Position numbers and translations under genes: made by a program. From positions 58,800 through 122,799 of the forward strand of contig JAUNGI010000003.1 of the NCBI GenBank assembly GCA_030524525.1: a DNA stretch of 64,000 nt. Reading direction: 5' to 3'. Under the pieces are notes generated by a model, which did not search any database, was not told the DNA's origin, and saw only the letters and a program-made list of their open reading frames with translations. Each line of letters starts with the position of its first letter. The first letter of the stretch is position 1. The stretch comes from Lachnospiraceae bacterium (lineage in GTDB: Bacteria > Bacillota > Clostridia > Lachnospirales > Lachnospiraceae). This document shows positions 1-8,264 of the stretch, one piece after another.

Positions 1-383
1 ACTGCGGCTCCTTTACGGAAACCGATACGGTGCTGCAGGCTGCGGAGCTGGATCTGGATCCGACCGCAACGCCGATGTTTACCGACAACTGGATGCGGCC
101 CGGGAACTGCCCGGACGAGACGCCGTTTACGGTTCGGCTTCGCTGCCGGAGCTGCTTTGTGATTTTCAAGGATTCGGGCGATCTGGAAGCGGGCAAAGCG
201 GAGATCTTTGTGAACGGAAGTTCGGTTCGGGTCTGCGATCCGAAAGAGATCGGCTGGACGCACTGCCATGCCGCGCTCGCGATCCCCGACGGAGAGGCCG
301 CCGATTATGAGATTAAAATTTGTCCAAACGGAGAAGATAAAAAGAAGCGATTTACGATCTTGGGGCTGGCTTATGTCCGCTAA
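1..383 (+). CDS. C-terminal fragment of an unidentified protein
   Basis: The reading frame is open from the left edge of the window and ends at a stop at 381-383, so only the last ~126 residues are visible. The fragment has no membrane segment or signal; it reads like a beta-rich terminal domain (alternating hydrophobic residues, the stretch GWTHCHAALAIPDG, and a final LGLAYVR strand). A GTG at 30 could be a start but lacks a convincing ribosome site, and the frame continues upstream, so it is treated as a partial gene. A C-terminal domain of an SGNH/GDSL-type esterase is possible, but I do not recognise it firmly. The mgtE gene follows after 37 bases with its own strong ribosome site. Confidence 0.55.
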   Translation, partial: CGSFTETDTVLQAAELDLDPTATPMFTDNWMRPGNCPDETPFTVRLRCRSCFVIFKDSGDLEAGKAEIFVNGSSVRVCDPKEIGWTHCHAALAIPDGEAADYEIKICPNGEDKKKRFTILGLAYVR

Positions 384-420
384 GGCATAGCCGGCGAAAA
401 GCGGGAAGGAGGAAGAAGCT

Positions 421-1791
421 ATGGAGAGAAACGGATTCTCTTTTGAGCAGGCGCTGGATTTGCTGCACCAAAAAAAGTACGCGGCGCTTCGTTCCCTTCT
501 TTCCGACGCGGAGCCTGCGGATATCGCGGAGTTTTACGAGCAGGTTTCCGGGAATCAATATGCGATCGTCTTCCGCATCCTGCCCAAGGAGCTGGCGGCG
601 GAGGTATTCGTCGAGCTGGACAGCGACCTGCAGCAGATCCTGATCGAATCGTTCAGCGACAGCGAGCTGAAAGAGGTGCTGGCGGAGCTTTACATGGACG
701 ACACGGTAGACCTGATCGAGGAAATGCCGGCGAACGTGGTAAAGCGGATTCTGGCAAATTCCACCGGAGAGACCCGAAAGACCGTCAACGAGCTTTTGAA
801 ATATCCGGACGACAGCGCCGGCGGCATCATGACCACGGAGATGGTCCGTTTTAAGCAGAACATGACGGTGGAGGAGGCGTTTGAGCTGCTCCGGCGGGTC
901 GCGATCGACAAGGAGACGATCTATACCTGCTATGTGACCGACGTCAATTCGCACCTGATCGGCATTGTGACCGTGCTGACGCTGCTTTTGGCGTCGAAGG
1001 ACGCGCTGATCGGCGACATCATGGAGGAAAACGCGATCTGCGTTTCGACTCTGGACGACAAGGAGTTCGTTGCCGCCCAGATCAGCAAATACGACGTGCT
1101 GGCGCTGCCGGTCGTGGACGCGGAGCACCGGCTCGTGGGCATCGTTACCGTCGATGACGCGATCGACGTCATGCAGGACGAGGCGGAGGAAGACTTTGCC
1201 AAGATGAACGCCATGCTTCCGACCGAGAAGCCCTATCTGAAAACGGCGCCGTTCGAGCTGTGGAAGTCCCGCATTCCGTGGCTGCTGCTTCTGATGGTTT
1301 CCGCGACCTTTACCGGAATGATCATCTCCTCGTTTGAAGAGGCGCTGGCGACGCAGGTGATCCTGACGGCGTTTATTCCCATGCTGATGGATACGGGCGG
1401 CAATTCCGGAGGGCAGGCTTCGGTTACGATCATCCGCGCGATCTCGCTTGGCGAGATCCGTTTCGGAGACTGGTTCCGGATCGTTTGGAAGGAAACGCGC
1501 GTGGCGCTTCTCTGCGGAGGCACGCTGGCGGCGGTCTGCTTTGTCAAGCTGTTTGTTGTGGATAAATGGCTGATGGGGAAGGAGATCACGTTTTTGATCG
1601 CGCTTGTGATCTGTCTGACGCTGTGCGTGACCGTGCTGTGCGCGAAGGTCATCGGCTGCACGCTGCCGCTGTTGGCGAAAAAAATGGGCTTTGACCCTGC
1701 GGTCATGGCGAGCCCGTTTATTACTACTATTGTAGACGCGGTTTCGCTGCTTGTTTATTTTCAGCTTGCAAAATACTTTTTACACTTATAA
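421..1791 (+). CDS. mgtE: Magnesium transporter MgtE
   Basis: A 456-residue protein of normal MgtE length. The first ~130 residues are the acidic superhelical N domain with repeated helical units. Residues ~130-255 are a CBS pair that senses cytoplasmic Mg2+ (MTTEMVRF, then VVDAEHRLVGIVTVDDAIDV). From ~285 on come five hydrophobic helices, including the MLMDTGGNSGGQ pore motif typical of MgtE. It should be a homodimeric Mg2+ channel in the plasma membrane, gated shut when Mg2+ is high. The start has a good site (GGAAGGAGG) about eight bases upstream. No Mg2+ riboswitch fits in the 37 bases before it. The GGDEF gene follows closely, so the two may be co-transcribed. Confidence 0.95.
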   Translation: MERNGFSFEQALDLLHQKKYAALRSLLSDAEPADIAEFYEQVSGNQYAIVFRILPKELAAEVFVELDSDLQQILIESFSDSELKEVLAELYMDDTVDLIEEMPANVVKRILANSTGETRKTVNELLKYPDDSAGGIMTTEMVRFKQNMTVEEAFELLRRVAIDKETIYTCYVTDVNSHLIGIVTVLTLLLASKDALIGDIMEENAICVSTLDDKEFVAAQISKYDVLALPVVDAEHRLVGIVTVDDAIDVMQDEAEEDFAKMNAMLPTEKPYLKTAPFELWKSRIPWLLLLMVSATFTGMIISSFEEALATQVILTAFIPMLMDTGGNSGGQASVTIIRAISLGEIRFGDWFRIVWKETRVALLCGGTLAAVCFVKLFVVDKWLMGKEITFLIALVICLTLCVTVLCAKVIGCTLPLLAKKMGFDPAVMASPFITTIVDAVSLLVYFQLAKYFLHL

Positions 1792-1803
1792 GGAGGCATG
1801 CAG

Positions 1804-2874
1804 ATGGGGGAACGATATCAAAAGCTGCGCAGACAGTTTGTCGTATGTATGCTTTTTCTTGTCGTGGGAATCGCGGTGGTGGAGGTTCTGTTCTTTTTCT
1901 TGGTACACCGTCGGGAAACCTCGTGGACGACATATTCCGAGCTGTATTTTTGGCTGCCGCTGCTCTTTAACGGCGGCGGCTGGATCGCCTTATATTTTGT
2001 TTTGGATTCTCCCAACATATCCGACCGGTGGAAAAATTTTGCGACGATTTTCTATCTCGGCTTTTTGTGTACCACCGTTTCGGCGGTGCATTTCCGTCAG
2101 GTCCCTGCCGTCGTCGGCTGCTATCATGCGCCGGTCATTTGGTCCGCGATCTATGGAGATGAGAAGCTCAGCCGCTGGACCCATGCGATATCGCAGATCG
2201 CGCTGGCGATTCTCTGCGCATTTTATTCTTGGCTGAACGGCGGAATGGGGAACAATGAGATCGGCATTGTGGCGATCATGTTTACGCTTGTCATTTCCCG
2301 GCTGCTTGCCACGATGCTGATGCGCTTCGTCCGAGAAAAGGACGAAATGATCCAGCTGCATGAGCAGGACAACGAATCGCTCGGCAAGCGGCTGATGCGG
2401 GAGCCCATGACCGGGCTTTACAACCATTCGGCGTTTTATTCGCTGCTGGAAAAGAAGATTCGGGAACGGGGCGACGCGCCGCTGTCGCTTGCCATTGTCG
2501 ATATCGACAATTTTAAGTCGGTCAACGATACATATGGGCATGAGAACGGAGACAAGGTGATCCTATATCTGGCGGAGCTTCTGAAAAAGCATTGCGGCGA
2601 GCGGTTTTTTCCGTGTCGATACGGCGGAGAGGAATTTGCCGTGATCTTTCCGGGCTTAAAGGGCAAGGAAGCCCGGGGGGTAATGGAGGAGATCTTGGCG
2701 GAGTTCCGGACAAAGGAGTTCGAGTGGAATTCCGGCTCCGGCATTACGTTCAGCTGCGGAGTTTTTCAGCATAACGAGGTGAATATGACGGCGACGGAGC
2801 TGTTCCAGATTGCCGATCAGATGCTCTATAAAGCAAAGCAGGGCGGGAAAAATTGCTGCGTCAGCGGACTGTAG
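1804..2874 (+). CDS. Membrane diguanylate cyclase (GGDEF)
   Basis: About 356 residues. Five to six hydrophobic segments occupy residues ~15-190 and form a membrane sensor without a recognisable ligand domain. A short amphipathic linker (REKDEMIQLHEQDN) leads into a GGDEF domain with the active-site motif RYGGEEF near residue 273 and the nucleotide-binding DIDNFKSVNDTYGH. The enzyme should convert 2 GTP to c-di-GMP. I chose the ATG at 1804 because the AGGAGG at 1791-1796 is only one base from the ATG at 1798 but about seven from 1804. No EAL domain is present. The signal it senses is unknown. Confidence 0.9.
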   Translation: MGERYQKLRRQFVVCMLFLVVGIAVVEVLFFFLVHRRETSWTTYSELYFWLPLLFNGGGWIALYFVLDSPNISDRWKNFATIFYLGFLCTTVSAVHFRQVPAVVGCYHAPVIWSAIYGDEKLSRWTHAISQIALAILCAFYSWLNGGMGNNEIGIVAIMFTLVISRLLATMLMRFVREKDEMIQLHEQDNESLGKRLMREPMTGLYNHSAFYSLLEKKIRERGDAPLSLAIVDIDNFKSVNDTYGHENGDKVILYLAELLKKHCGERFFPCRYGGEEFAVIFPGLKGKEARGVMEEILAEFRTKEFEWNSGSGITFSCGVFQHNEVNMTATELFQIADQMLYKAKQGGKNCCVSGL

Positions 2875-2917
2875 ACGCATGCGGCTTATGCTGCGGGATG
2901 AAAGGAGAGAAGTTATT

Positions 2918-3487
2918 ATGCGATTGCTTCGAAAAATCAAACTGGATGTGATCTTTATTTCCAGCGTCTATGTGGCGCTTGGCGTATTGATCCTGCTGTG
3001 GCCGGAGCAGACCCAGAGCGTTATGTGCTACCTTCTGGCTCTCTTGCTGCTTGCCGTGGGAATCTGCTTTTCGGTGGATTATCTCCGGAAGGAGGTTCAG
3101 GTGGACGAGCGGAGCTATTCGCTTTCGTTCTCGTTATCTGCGCTGATCGCCGGGATCGTGGCGTTCGTCTATGCGGACGAGATCCTCGAACGCCTGAATT
3201 TTGTCCTGTCGTTTCTTGTGCTGTTCAGCGGCTTTATGAAGCTGCAGAACGCGTGGGACATGAAGAAGCTCAACTATTCGGGAAAGCTCGTGCATCTCGT
3301 TCTCTCGCTGATCTCCATCCTTCTTGGCGGCGTGCTGCTGCTCGGCTGGCTCTCGGAGCTTAACCCGGAGGTTTGGATCGGCGTGGGTCTGATTTACGGC
3401 GGCTTTACCGATCTGATTTCTTCGTTTACGCTTTCCCGTGTGCGAAAGGATGCGGAACGGAGACGGAGGGAAGCGGAAGACAAATAA
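2918..3487 (+). CDS. DUF308/HdeD-like membrane protein
   Basis: A 189-residue protein with about six hydrophobic helices arranged as short hairpins and a charged C-terminal tail (RKDAERRRREAEDK). The length and the small-residue-rich helices match the HdeD/DUF308 family of membrane proteins, whose function in Firmicutes is not established. An upstream in-frame ATG exists, but AAAGGAGAGA at 2901-2910 sits correctly only for the ATG at 2918. It lies 43 bases after the diguanylate cyclase and may share its transcript. Family placement is by pattern, not by a diagnostic motif. Confidence 0.7.
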   Translation: MRLLRKIKLDVIFISSVYVALGVLILLWPEQTQSVMCYLLALLLLAVGICFSVDYLRKEVQVDERSYSLSFSLSALIAGIVAFVYADEILERLNFVLSFLVLFSGFMKLQNAWDMKKLNYSGKLVHLVLSLISILLGGVLLLGWLSELNPEVWIGVGLIYGGFTDLISSFTLSRVRKDAERRRREAEDK

Positions 3488-3539
3488 AGCCGCAGCGCCT
3501 TTGCCCTTTTGGGACTTTGTGAAATTTTAGTGCATAAGC

Positions 3540-3569
3540 TTTACTTTTCTTACGCCTCTGTGATAGAAT
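3540..3569 (+). promoter_or_regulatory. Putative sigma-A promoter of the FKBP-like lipoprotein gene
   Basis: TTTACT at 3540-3545 and TAGAAT at 3564-3569 are separated by 18 bases, about 40 bases before the start codon at 3608. The -10 matches five of six consensus positions. Confidence 0.55.
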
Positions 3570-3607
3570 AAGAGACATGTTTGAAAAACTACGATTGGAG
3601 ATTTATC

Positions 3608-4717
3608 ATGAAGCGAATTGGAATATGGTTCTGTTTTTTGGTATTGGCGCTGGCATTGGTTGGATGCGGCGACAAGGAAGATGATGAGATCAACGTGGCG
3701 ACCCCGTCCCCGACGTCTGCGCCCGATTATTATCATGACTGCGGCGGAACGATCACGCTTGGCGAATACAAGGGACTTTCCTATGACGAGCCGAGCTTGG
3801 AAGTGACCGACGAGGAACTTGAGGAGGAGATCAAGGAGATCCTCAAGGATCAGCCGAATTATGAAAAGGACGACAGCCGGGACGAAACCGAGGTAAAGAG
3901 CGGGGACATCTTGAATATCGACTATCTGGGGAAGGTTGACGGCGAGGCATTTTCGGGCGGCACCGCAGAGGGAGCGACGCTTGAGATCGGTTCCAAGTCG
4001 TTTATCGACGGCTTCGAGGACGCGCTGATCGGGAAAAAGGTCGGAGAGACCTGCGATATTGACGTTACGTTTCCGGACCCCTATAAAAACAACACGGATC
4101 TGTCAGGAAAAGCGGCGGTCTTTACGGTTACGATCAATTATGTCTGCAAGGTGAACGAGGAGCTGACCGACGCCTATGTCTCCGACTATACGAGCGACAA
4201 GTATACGACGGTAGCCGATTTCCGCGCGTATCTGAAGGAAAGTATGGAGCAGGAGAAAGAGGACAACGCGGAAAACGAGAAGCTTCTTCAGCTCATCAAT
4301 CAGGTCATTGACAACTCCACGATCACGGTGGATCAGGAGGATGTGGATTATTACTATGCCGATGCGATCAGCGTTTACGAGTATTACGCCAGCATGTACG
4401 GTCAGTCGGTAGCCGACTTTGTGGTTATGATGGGGGTAGCGGAGGATTACGAGACCTTCCAAGAAAACATGAAGAAGCAGGCAGAGGAGACGGTAAAGCA
4501 GTATATGGTGCTGGAGGCCATTGTCGAAGCCGAGAAGATGGAGCTTTCGGACGAGGAATACAACGAGGCCGTTAAGGAATATATGGACGGCGTCGGCGCG
4601 ACCGATCAGGCGACCTTTGAGTCCACCTACGGTGTGGATTATATCCGGTACTGCATCCTGACCGATAAGGCGTGGGATATTATTATCTCCAATGCGAAAG
4701 CAACGGCGACCAAATAA
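3608..4717 (+). CDS. Trigger-factor/FKBP-like peptidyl-prolyl isomerase lipoprotein
   Basis: A 369-residue exported protein. Residues 1-20 are a lipoprotein signal ending in LVGC with Cys20 as the lipidation site. A short P/T/S-rich spacer is followed by a trigger-factor-like core: an EVTDEELEEEIKEIL helix, then an FKBP-type domain (GDILNIDYLGKVDGEAFSGGTAEG, IGSKSFIDGFEDALIGKKVGE, VTFPDPY) and a long acidic helical C-terminal arm like the trigger-factor chaperone domain. It lacks the ribosome-binding domain, so it is not trigger factor itself. It probably folds secreted proteins at the outer membrane face, in the niche of PrsA. The ATG at 3608 has GGAG just upstream. Confidence 0.85.
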   Translation: MKRIGIWFCFLVLALALVGCGDKEDDEINVATPSPTSAPDYYHDCGGTITLGEYKGLSYDEPSLEVTDEELEEEIKEILKDQPNYEKDDSRDETEVKSGDILNIDYLGKVDGEAFSGGTAEGATLEIGSKSFIDGFEDALIGKKVGETCDIDVTFPDPYKNNTDLSGKAAVFTVTINYVCKVNEELTDAYVSDYTSDKYTTVADFRAYLKESMEQEKEDNAENEKLLQLINQVIDNSTITVDQEDVDYYYADAISVYEYYASMYGQSVADFVVMMGVAEDYETFQENMKKQAEETVKQYMVLEAIVEAEKMELSDEEYNEAVKEYMDGVGATDQATFESTYGVDYIRYCILTDKAWDIIISNAKATATK

Positions 4718-4784
4718 GGAAAGAAACGGCAGAGGGCGAAGCTTTTGCTTTGACACAGCCGGGGAAAAACAGACGCATAGGACG

Positions 4785-4813
4785 GCGGCACAGCGTAAGG
4801 CTGTGCCGCTTTT
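4785..4813 (+). terminator. Intrinsic terminator after the FKBP-like lipoprotein gene
   Basis: Perfect 10-bp stem GCGGCACAGC / GCTGTGCCGC with loop GTAAG, followed by TTTT at 4810-4813. It lies 68 bases after the stop codon. Confidence 0.9.
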
Positions 4814-4857
4814 GACTTTCGGAAGACAGAAATCACAGAGCGGAGCGCTGCTCTGCG

Positions 4858-5736
4858 TCAGCCGGTGCGGATCCGCTTGAGCTTGTACTGCTTCGGCGTG
4901 ATCCCCTTCCAGCGCTTGAATATTTTGATCAGGTGACTGCAATCGGAGAAGCCGGTCTCCTGACTGATGTAGCTGAGGTCAAAGTCCGTGAACAAAAGCA
5001 GCTCCTCCGCCTTGCAGACCCGCACGAATTCGATATATTCCTTGCAGCTTCTTCCGTAGATCTGCTTGAAGTTTTTTGCAAAATAGGAATAGCTCATATT
5101 GCAGCGGGCGGCAAGGTCTTCCACCAAGAGCGGTTCCTGCGAGTGCTCGTCGATATATTCGGTGATCGAGTCGATCGCGCTTGCGTCCGTCGAGCTGGGG
5201 ATGGCTTCCGTTGTGTTCAGCCCCTCCGAACGCCAAATGCGGATCAGTCCCATCAGAAGCGTGCAGAGCGTCGAATGCACGACGATGTCGTAGCCGTAAT
5301 TTTTCTCCTCCAGCTCCGTAATACAGGTGGAAAAGGCGGTGTTCAGCGAAAGCGCCGCCACGCGCTCGGCAGGGAAGAAGACCTTTGCCGTTTCGGTCAT
5401 GCGGGCGCATTCGATCAGCGTCCGGAGCCGGGGCGTAAAGCTGTTGCTTATGTTCAGACGGCTGATGTCAAATTTCAGTACCCCATAGCGGTAGTTTTCC
5501 GGATCGACCGGATAAACGGTATGGATCATTTTGGGGTGAAAGATGGCGAAGCCGCCGGGACGGAGCGTCGCCTTCTGCTGCTCGCATTCAACGATCAGCT
5601 CGCCCGACACTGCATAGATCAGCTCCATATAATAATGCCAGTGCGGGCGGGTCGGATCGTTGATATTGTGACTGTCCACCCAGAACGCCTCATAGGGGGA
5701 GTTCAAAGAGTCGATATATTCAAAAAGCTGTGGCAT
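4858..5736 (-). CDS. AraC-family regulator next to GH130
   Basis: A 292-residue AraC/XylS-type activator. The N-terminal half is a cupin-like sensor (HWHYYMELIYAVSGELIVE, then GGFAIFHPKMIHTVYP). The C-terminal ~100 residues hold two helix-turn-helix motifs, ending in SYISQETGFSDCSHLIKIFKRWKGITPKQYK. The start at 5736 is set by GGAGGG eight bases upstream, not by the ATG further out. It diverges from the GH130 gene and is likely to control it in response to a sugar. A perfect TATAAT (complement of 5783-5788) is its probable -10, with a poor -35. Confidence 0.88.
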   Translation of the reverse strand: MPQLFEYIDSLNSPYEAFWVDSHNINDPTRPHWHYYMELIYAVSGELIVECEQQKATLRPGGFAIFHPKMIHTVYPVDPENYRYGVLKFDISRLNISNSFTPRLRTLIECARMTETAKVFFPAERVAALSLNTAFSTCITELEEKNYGYDIVVHSTLCTLLMGLIRIWRSEGLNTTEAIPSSTDASAIDSITEYIDEHSQEPLLVEDLAARCNMSYSYFAKNFKQIYGRSCKEYIEFVRVCKAEELLLFTDFDLSYISQETGFSDCSHLIKIFKRWKGITPKQYKLKRIRTG

Positions 5737-5831
5737 GCCAAGAGCCCTCCAAAATAGAATCGTACGATTTTTACATGAAGTCATTATATCAAAAAAAACG
5801 CAGGATTGCTATAGTGAATTCAACATAAAAT

Positions 5832-5846
5832 TTTACGAAACGTAAA
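5832..5846. promoter_or_regulatory. Palindrome overlapping the GH130 ribosome site
   Basis: TTTACG-AAA-CGTAAA is a perfect inverted repeat whose right arm runs into the AAAGGAG ribosome site of the GH130 gene, and TTTACGA recurs just after. It could be an operator, or an RNA hairpin that limits translation. The sequence does not decide between these. Confidence 0.35.
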
Positions 5847-5859
5847 GGAGTTTACGAAT

Positions 5860-6837
5860 ATGATTATTGGTGAAAATCTGCCGAATATCCCGTGGGAGGA
5901 TAAGCCGGAGGGATGTACCGATCCGGTTTGGCGCTATTCCAACAACCCGATCATCAAGAGAAACCAGATTCCGAGCGCGAACAGCATTTTCAACAGCGCG
6001 GTCGTAGCAAAGGACGGCGCCTTTGTCGGGATCTTCCGCAGCGACAACAAGGCGATGGAGCAGCATCTGTTCCTTGGCAAGAGCGAGAACGCCATCGACT
6101 GGGATATCGAGCATGAGCCGCTTCCGCTTTACAACGAGAAGGACGAGTGCGTGGGTGTGGCAACGGGCTATGACCCGAGAGTCTGCTGGATCGAGGATCG
6201 CTACTATGTAACGTGGTGCAACCAGTTTGAGGGCTGGCACGGTCCGACCATCGGCGTTGCATATTCCTATGATTTCAAGAAGTTTTATCAGCTTCAGAAC
6301 GCATTCCTTCCGTTCAATCGGAACGGCGTGCTGTTCCCGAAGAAGATCAACGGCAAGTTTATGATGTTCTCCCGTCCGTCCGACAACGGCCATACGCCGT
6401 TCGGCGATATGTTCCTTTCCGAGAGCCCGGATATGGAGCACTGGGGCTATCATCATCATGTTATGAACGCGCAGGGCTGGGCATGGACGAAGGTCGGCGC
6501 AGGCCCGATCCCGATCGAGTTGGACGACGGCTGGCTGCTTCTGTTCCACGGCGTCGGCACGATGTGCAACGGTATGATCTATTCGATCGGCGCCTGCATC
6601 TTGGACAAGGACGAGCCTTGGAAGGTGAAGTATCGCTGCAAGCCGTACATCCTGCATCCGACCGAGATGTACGAGTGCGTCGGCGACGTTGCAAACGTAT
6701 GCTTCCCGTGCGCAACGCTATGCGATGCGGCAACCGGCAGAATCGCGATCTATTACGGCGCGGCGGATACCGTTGTGGCAATGGCGTTCGCACAGGTAGA
6801 CGAGCTGGTTGCTTACATTAAGGAGAACGCGCTGTAA
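5860..6837 (+). CDS. GH130 family glycoside phosphorylase/hydrolase
   Basis: A 325-residue cytoplasmic protein with no signal peptide. Family marks include the N-terminal NNPIIKRNQIPSANSIFNSAVV, the invariant GYDPRVCWIEDRYYVTWC that carries the proton-donor aspartate, HGPTIGVAYSYDFK, and GWLLLFHGV near the C terminus. The fold is a five-bladed propeller. Characterised relatives phosphorolyse beta-mannosides (mannosyl-glucose or mannooligosaccharides); a few are hydrolases. The exact linkage cannot be read here. A single-gene transcript is likely: an AraC gene diverges upstream and a strong terminator lies downstream. Confidence 0.9.
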   Translation: MIIGENLPNIPWEDKPEGCTDPVWRYSNNPIIKRNQIPSANSIFNSAVVAKDGAFVGIFRSDNKAMEQHLFLGKSENAIDWDIEHEPLPLYNEKDECVGVATGYDPRVCWIEDRYYVTWCNQFEGWHGPTIGVAYSYDFKKFYQLQNAFLPFNRNGVLFPKKINGKFMMFSRPSDNGHTPFGDMFLSESPDMEHWGYHHHVMNAQGWAWTKVGAGPIPIELDDGWLLLFHGVGTMCNGMIYSIGACILDKDEPWKVKYRCKPYILHPTEMYECVGDVANVCFPCATLCDAATGRIAIYYGAADTVVAMAFAQVDELVAYIKENAL

Positions 6838-6922
6838 GGCGGACGTTCCCGAATTTGTCAGCTACCCTGCCGCAGTGACCACCCTCCTAATATTCCATTG
6901 CGGCAGATCCGATATACCCCCG

Positions 6923-6958
6923 GAATCCCCAAGGCGAAAGCCTAGGGGATTCTTTTTT
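6923..6958 (+). terminator. Intrinsic terminator of GH130, joined to repeat copy A
   Basis: Stem GAATCCCC-A-AGGC / GCCT-A-GGGGATTC closes on a GAAA tetraloop (6936-6939) and is followed by six T at 6953-6958. The T-tract is also the left end of the following repeat element. Confidence 0.92.
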
Positions 6959-7087
6959 GTTCTATAGGAAACTGCGTTTCCTATAGAACAAAAACGCTCC
7001 GCGGGGATCACACTGCGGCGGAGAGGAAGGTGCCGCTGCGCAGCCCGCCGCAGGCGGAGAATCTCGCAAGCGAGATTCTTTGTTCTT
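6953..7087 (+). repeat. Multi-hairpin repeat, copy A
   Basis: A ~135-bp element. It begins with a perfect 18-base inverted repeat (6954-6971 / 6977-6994) around a CTGCG loop. CTCCGC...GCGGAG, CCGCC-GCA-GGCGG and finally GAATCTCGC-AA-GCGAGATTC follow. Similar elements lie at 32931, 34397 and 58013, with a truncated one next door. Copy A differs from the others in the middle hairpin. Confidence 0.9.
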
Positions 7088-7160
7088 TTATAGGAAATTG
7101 CGTTTCCTATAGAACAAAAACGCTCCGCAGGGATCGCACTGCGGCGGAGAGGAGGATGCT
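7081..7160 (+). repeat. Multi-hairpin repeat, copy B (truncated)
   Basis: It joins copy A head to tail. It keeps the first inverted repeat (with one base change in the loop-side arm) and the CTCCGC...GCGGAG block, then diverges after the GAGAGGAGGA stretch. The distal hairpins are missing or unrecognisable. Confidence 0.85.
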
Positions 7161-7248
7161 GCCGCGGAACGCGGGATACGGAAAAACTTGTAGGGGGAAA
7201 TCTCGCATGGGAAAACTCTTTATCCTTGGGGAATCTTTTTGAAAAAAC

Positions 7249-7277
7249 TTGACGTGCATAGAAAAATATGCTAGTCT
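7249..7277 (+). promoter_or_regulatory. Possible promoter of the small lipoprotein cluster
   Basis: TTGACG at 7249-7254 is followed after 17 bases by TAGTCT, a poor -10. It is the only reasonable candidate upstream of the tandem small-protein genes. Confidence 0.35.
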
Positions 7278-7338
7278 ATAACAAAAGGAGGTAAATTACT
7301 GAGGAGAATTGTTGCGTAGTAAAGGGGGAAGAAAAACG

Positions 7339-7422
7339 ATGAAACGAGCCATGAAATGTCTTGCGCTTCTGCTGATTTCTGCCTTGCAAAAACAGAATAA
7401 AACGCTAAGGAGACTGCAATGA
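7339..7422 (+). CDS. Short leader-like peptide before the lipoprotein array
   Basis: A 27-residue frame, starting MKRAMKCLALLLISAL and ending with a charged tail, preceded by AAAGGGGGA. Its TGA overlaps the ATG of the next gene (ATGA), which would couple translation. It resembles a decapitated signal peptide, so it may be a remnant of another array member. Product unknown. Confidence 0.35.
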   Translation: MKRAMKCLALLLISALQKQNKTLRRLQ

Positions 7423-7823
7423 AAAAAAGACTTTTAATTACCAACCTGCTCCTGCTTTCCCTGCCGGCGCTGTTCCTTTGCGGCGGCTGTTCTAAGGAGC
7501 CGGCCTCTGGCAGCGAAACGCTTTCCCCGGAACCGACCGCCCGACCCACGCTTGGCGTGTTTATGGAGGAGGATATCACGCGGCTGGACAAGGACAATCG
7601 GATCGAATGGAAAGATGTGGCGGAGATCTATTTTGGAACCAAGCAGGAGGATGTGATCCGACGGTTGGGTTTTCCAAATAAGATTGTTGGGTCCGGCTTC
7701 TTCATCGTTCAATATCAATGTATAAATGGCAGCTATGTTATGATCTGGTACGAATGGCGAGAGAATGAGGAGTGGACGGGGTTTGTCGTGGAAGCCATAA
7801 TGATCGATGACGAGCCGTTTTGA
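7419..7823 (+). CDS. Small BamE/BLIP-like lipoprotein, array member 1
   Basis: 134 residues. A lipoprotein signal ends in LCGGC, followed by a P/T-rich spacer, then a ~90-residue domain: WKDVAEIYFGTKQEDVIRRLGFPN, QYQCINGSYVMIWYEW, WTGFVVEAIMIDDEPF. The pattern G-T-x-x-x-x-V-x-x-x-LG-x-P followed by beta strands recalls the SmpA/OmlA (BamE) and beta-lactamase-inhibitor-protein fold. This is inference from pattern; the function is unknown. Its domain DNA is almost identical over a long stretch to that of the next gene, which points to recent duplication or gene conversion. Confidence 0.75.
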   Translation: MKKRLLITNLLLLSLPALFLCGGCSKEPASGSETLSPEPTARPTLGVFMEEDITRLDKDNRIEWKDVAEIYFGTKQEDVIRRLGFPNKIVGSGFFIVQYQCINGSYVMIWYEWRENEEWTGFVVEAIMIDDEPF

Positions 7824-7841
7824 TTTATGGGGGGAGAAGTT

Positions 7842-8246
7842 ATGAAAAGGGAAATTGCGATCATTGGAAGCTTTTGCATTCTTGTGTCGCTCCTTCTTGC
7901 GGGCATTTGTTTTAGGGAGGAGCTGTTTCCCGACGGTACAGACGCTGCGGTACAGCCGACCGCCCGACCCACGCTTGGCGTGTTTACGGAGGAGGATATC
8001 ACGCGGCTGGACAAGGACAATCGGATCGAATGGAAAGATGTGGCGGAGATCTATTTGGGAACCAAGCAGGAGGATGTGATCCGACGGCTGGGCTTTCCCA
8101 ATGAAAACGTTGGTTCCGGTCACTTTATTGATCAATATCAGTGTGTAAATGGCGACTATGTTCTGATCTGGTATCGAAGGCAGGAGAGCGAGGAGTGGAC
8201 GGGGTTTGTCGTGGAATCCATAATGATCGATGACGAGCCGTTTTGA
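7842..8246 (+). CDS. Small BamE/BLIP-like exported protein, array member 2
   Basis: 134 residues from the ATG at 7842, which has GGGGGGAG nine bases upstream; the earlier in-frame ATG overlaps that site. The signal (IIGSFCILVSLLLAGICF) has a cysteine but a non-standard lipobox, so it may be a membrane anchor instead of a lipoprotein. The domain is nearly identical to member 1 (GTKQEDVIRRLGFPN, WTGFVVESIMIDDEPF). The spacer to the next gene repeats the spacer before this one, as expected from unit duplication. Confidence 0.75.
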   Translation: MKREIAIIGSFCILVSLLLAGICFREELFPDGTDAAVQPTARPTLGVFTEEDITRLDKDNRIEWKDVAEIYLGTKQEDVIRRLGFPNENVGSGHFIDQYQCVNGDYVLIWYRRQESEEWTGFVVESIMIDDEPF

Positions 8247-8264
8247 TTTATGGGAGGAGAAGTT

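Larger units (their letters stand above)
6838..7338. other. Gene-free stretch with terminator and two repeat copies
   Basis: After the GH130 stop and its terminator come one full and one truncated copy of the multi-hairpin repeat, then a promoter-like sequence for the small lipoprotein cluster. Open frames here read through the repeat and do not look like genes. Confidence 0.8.
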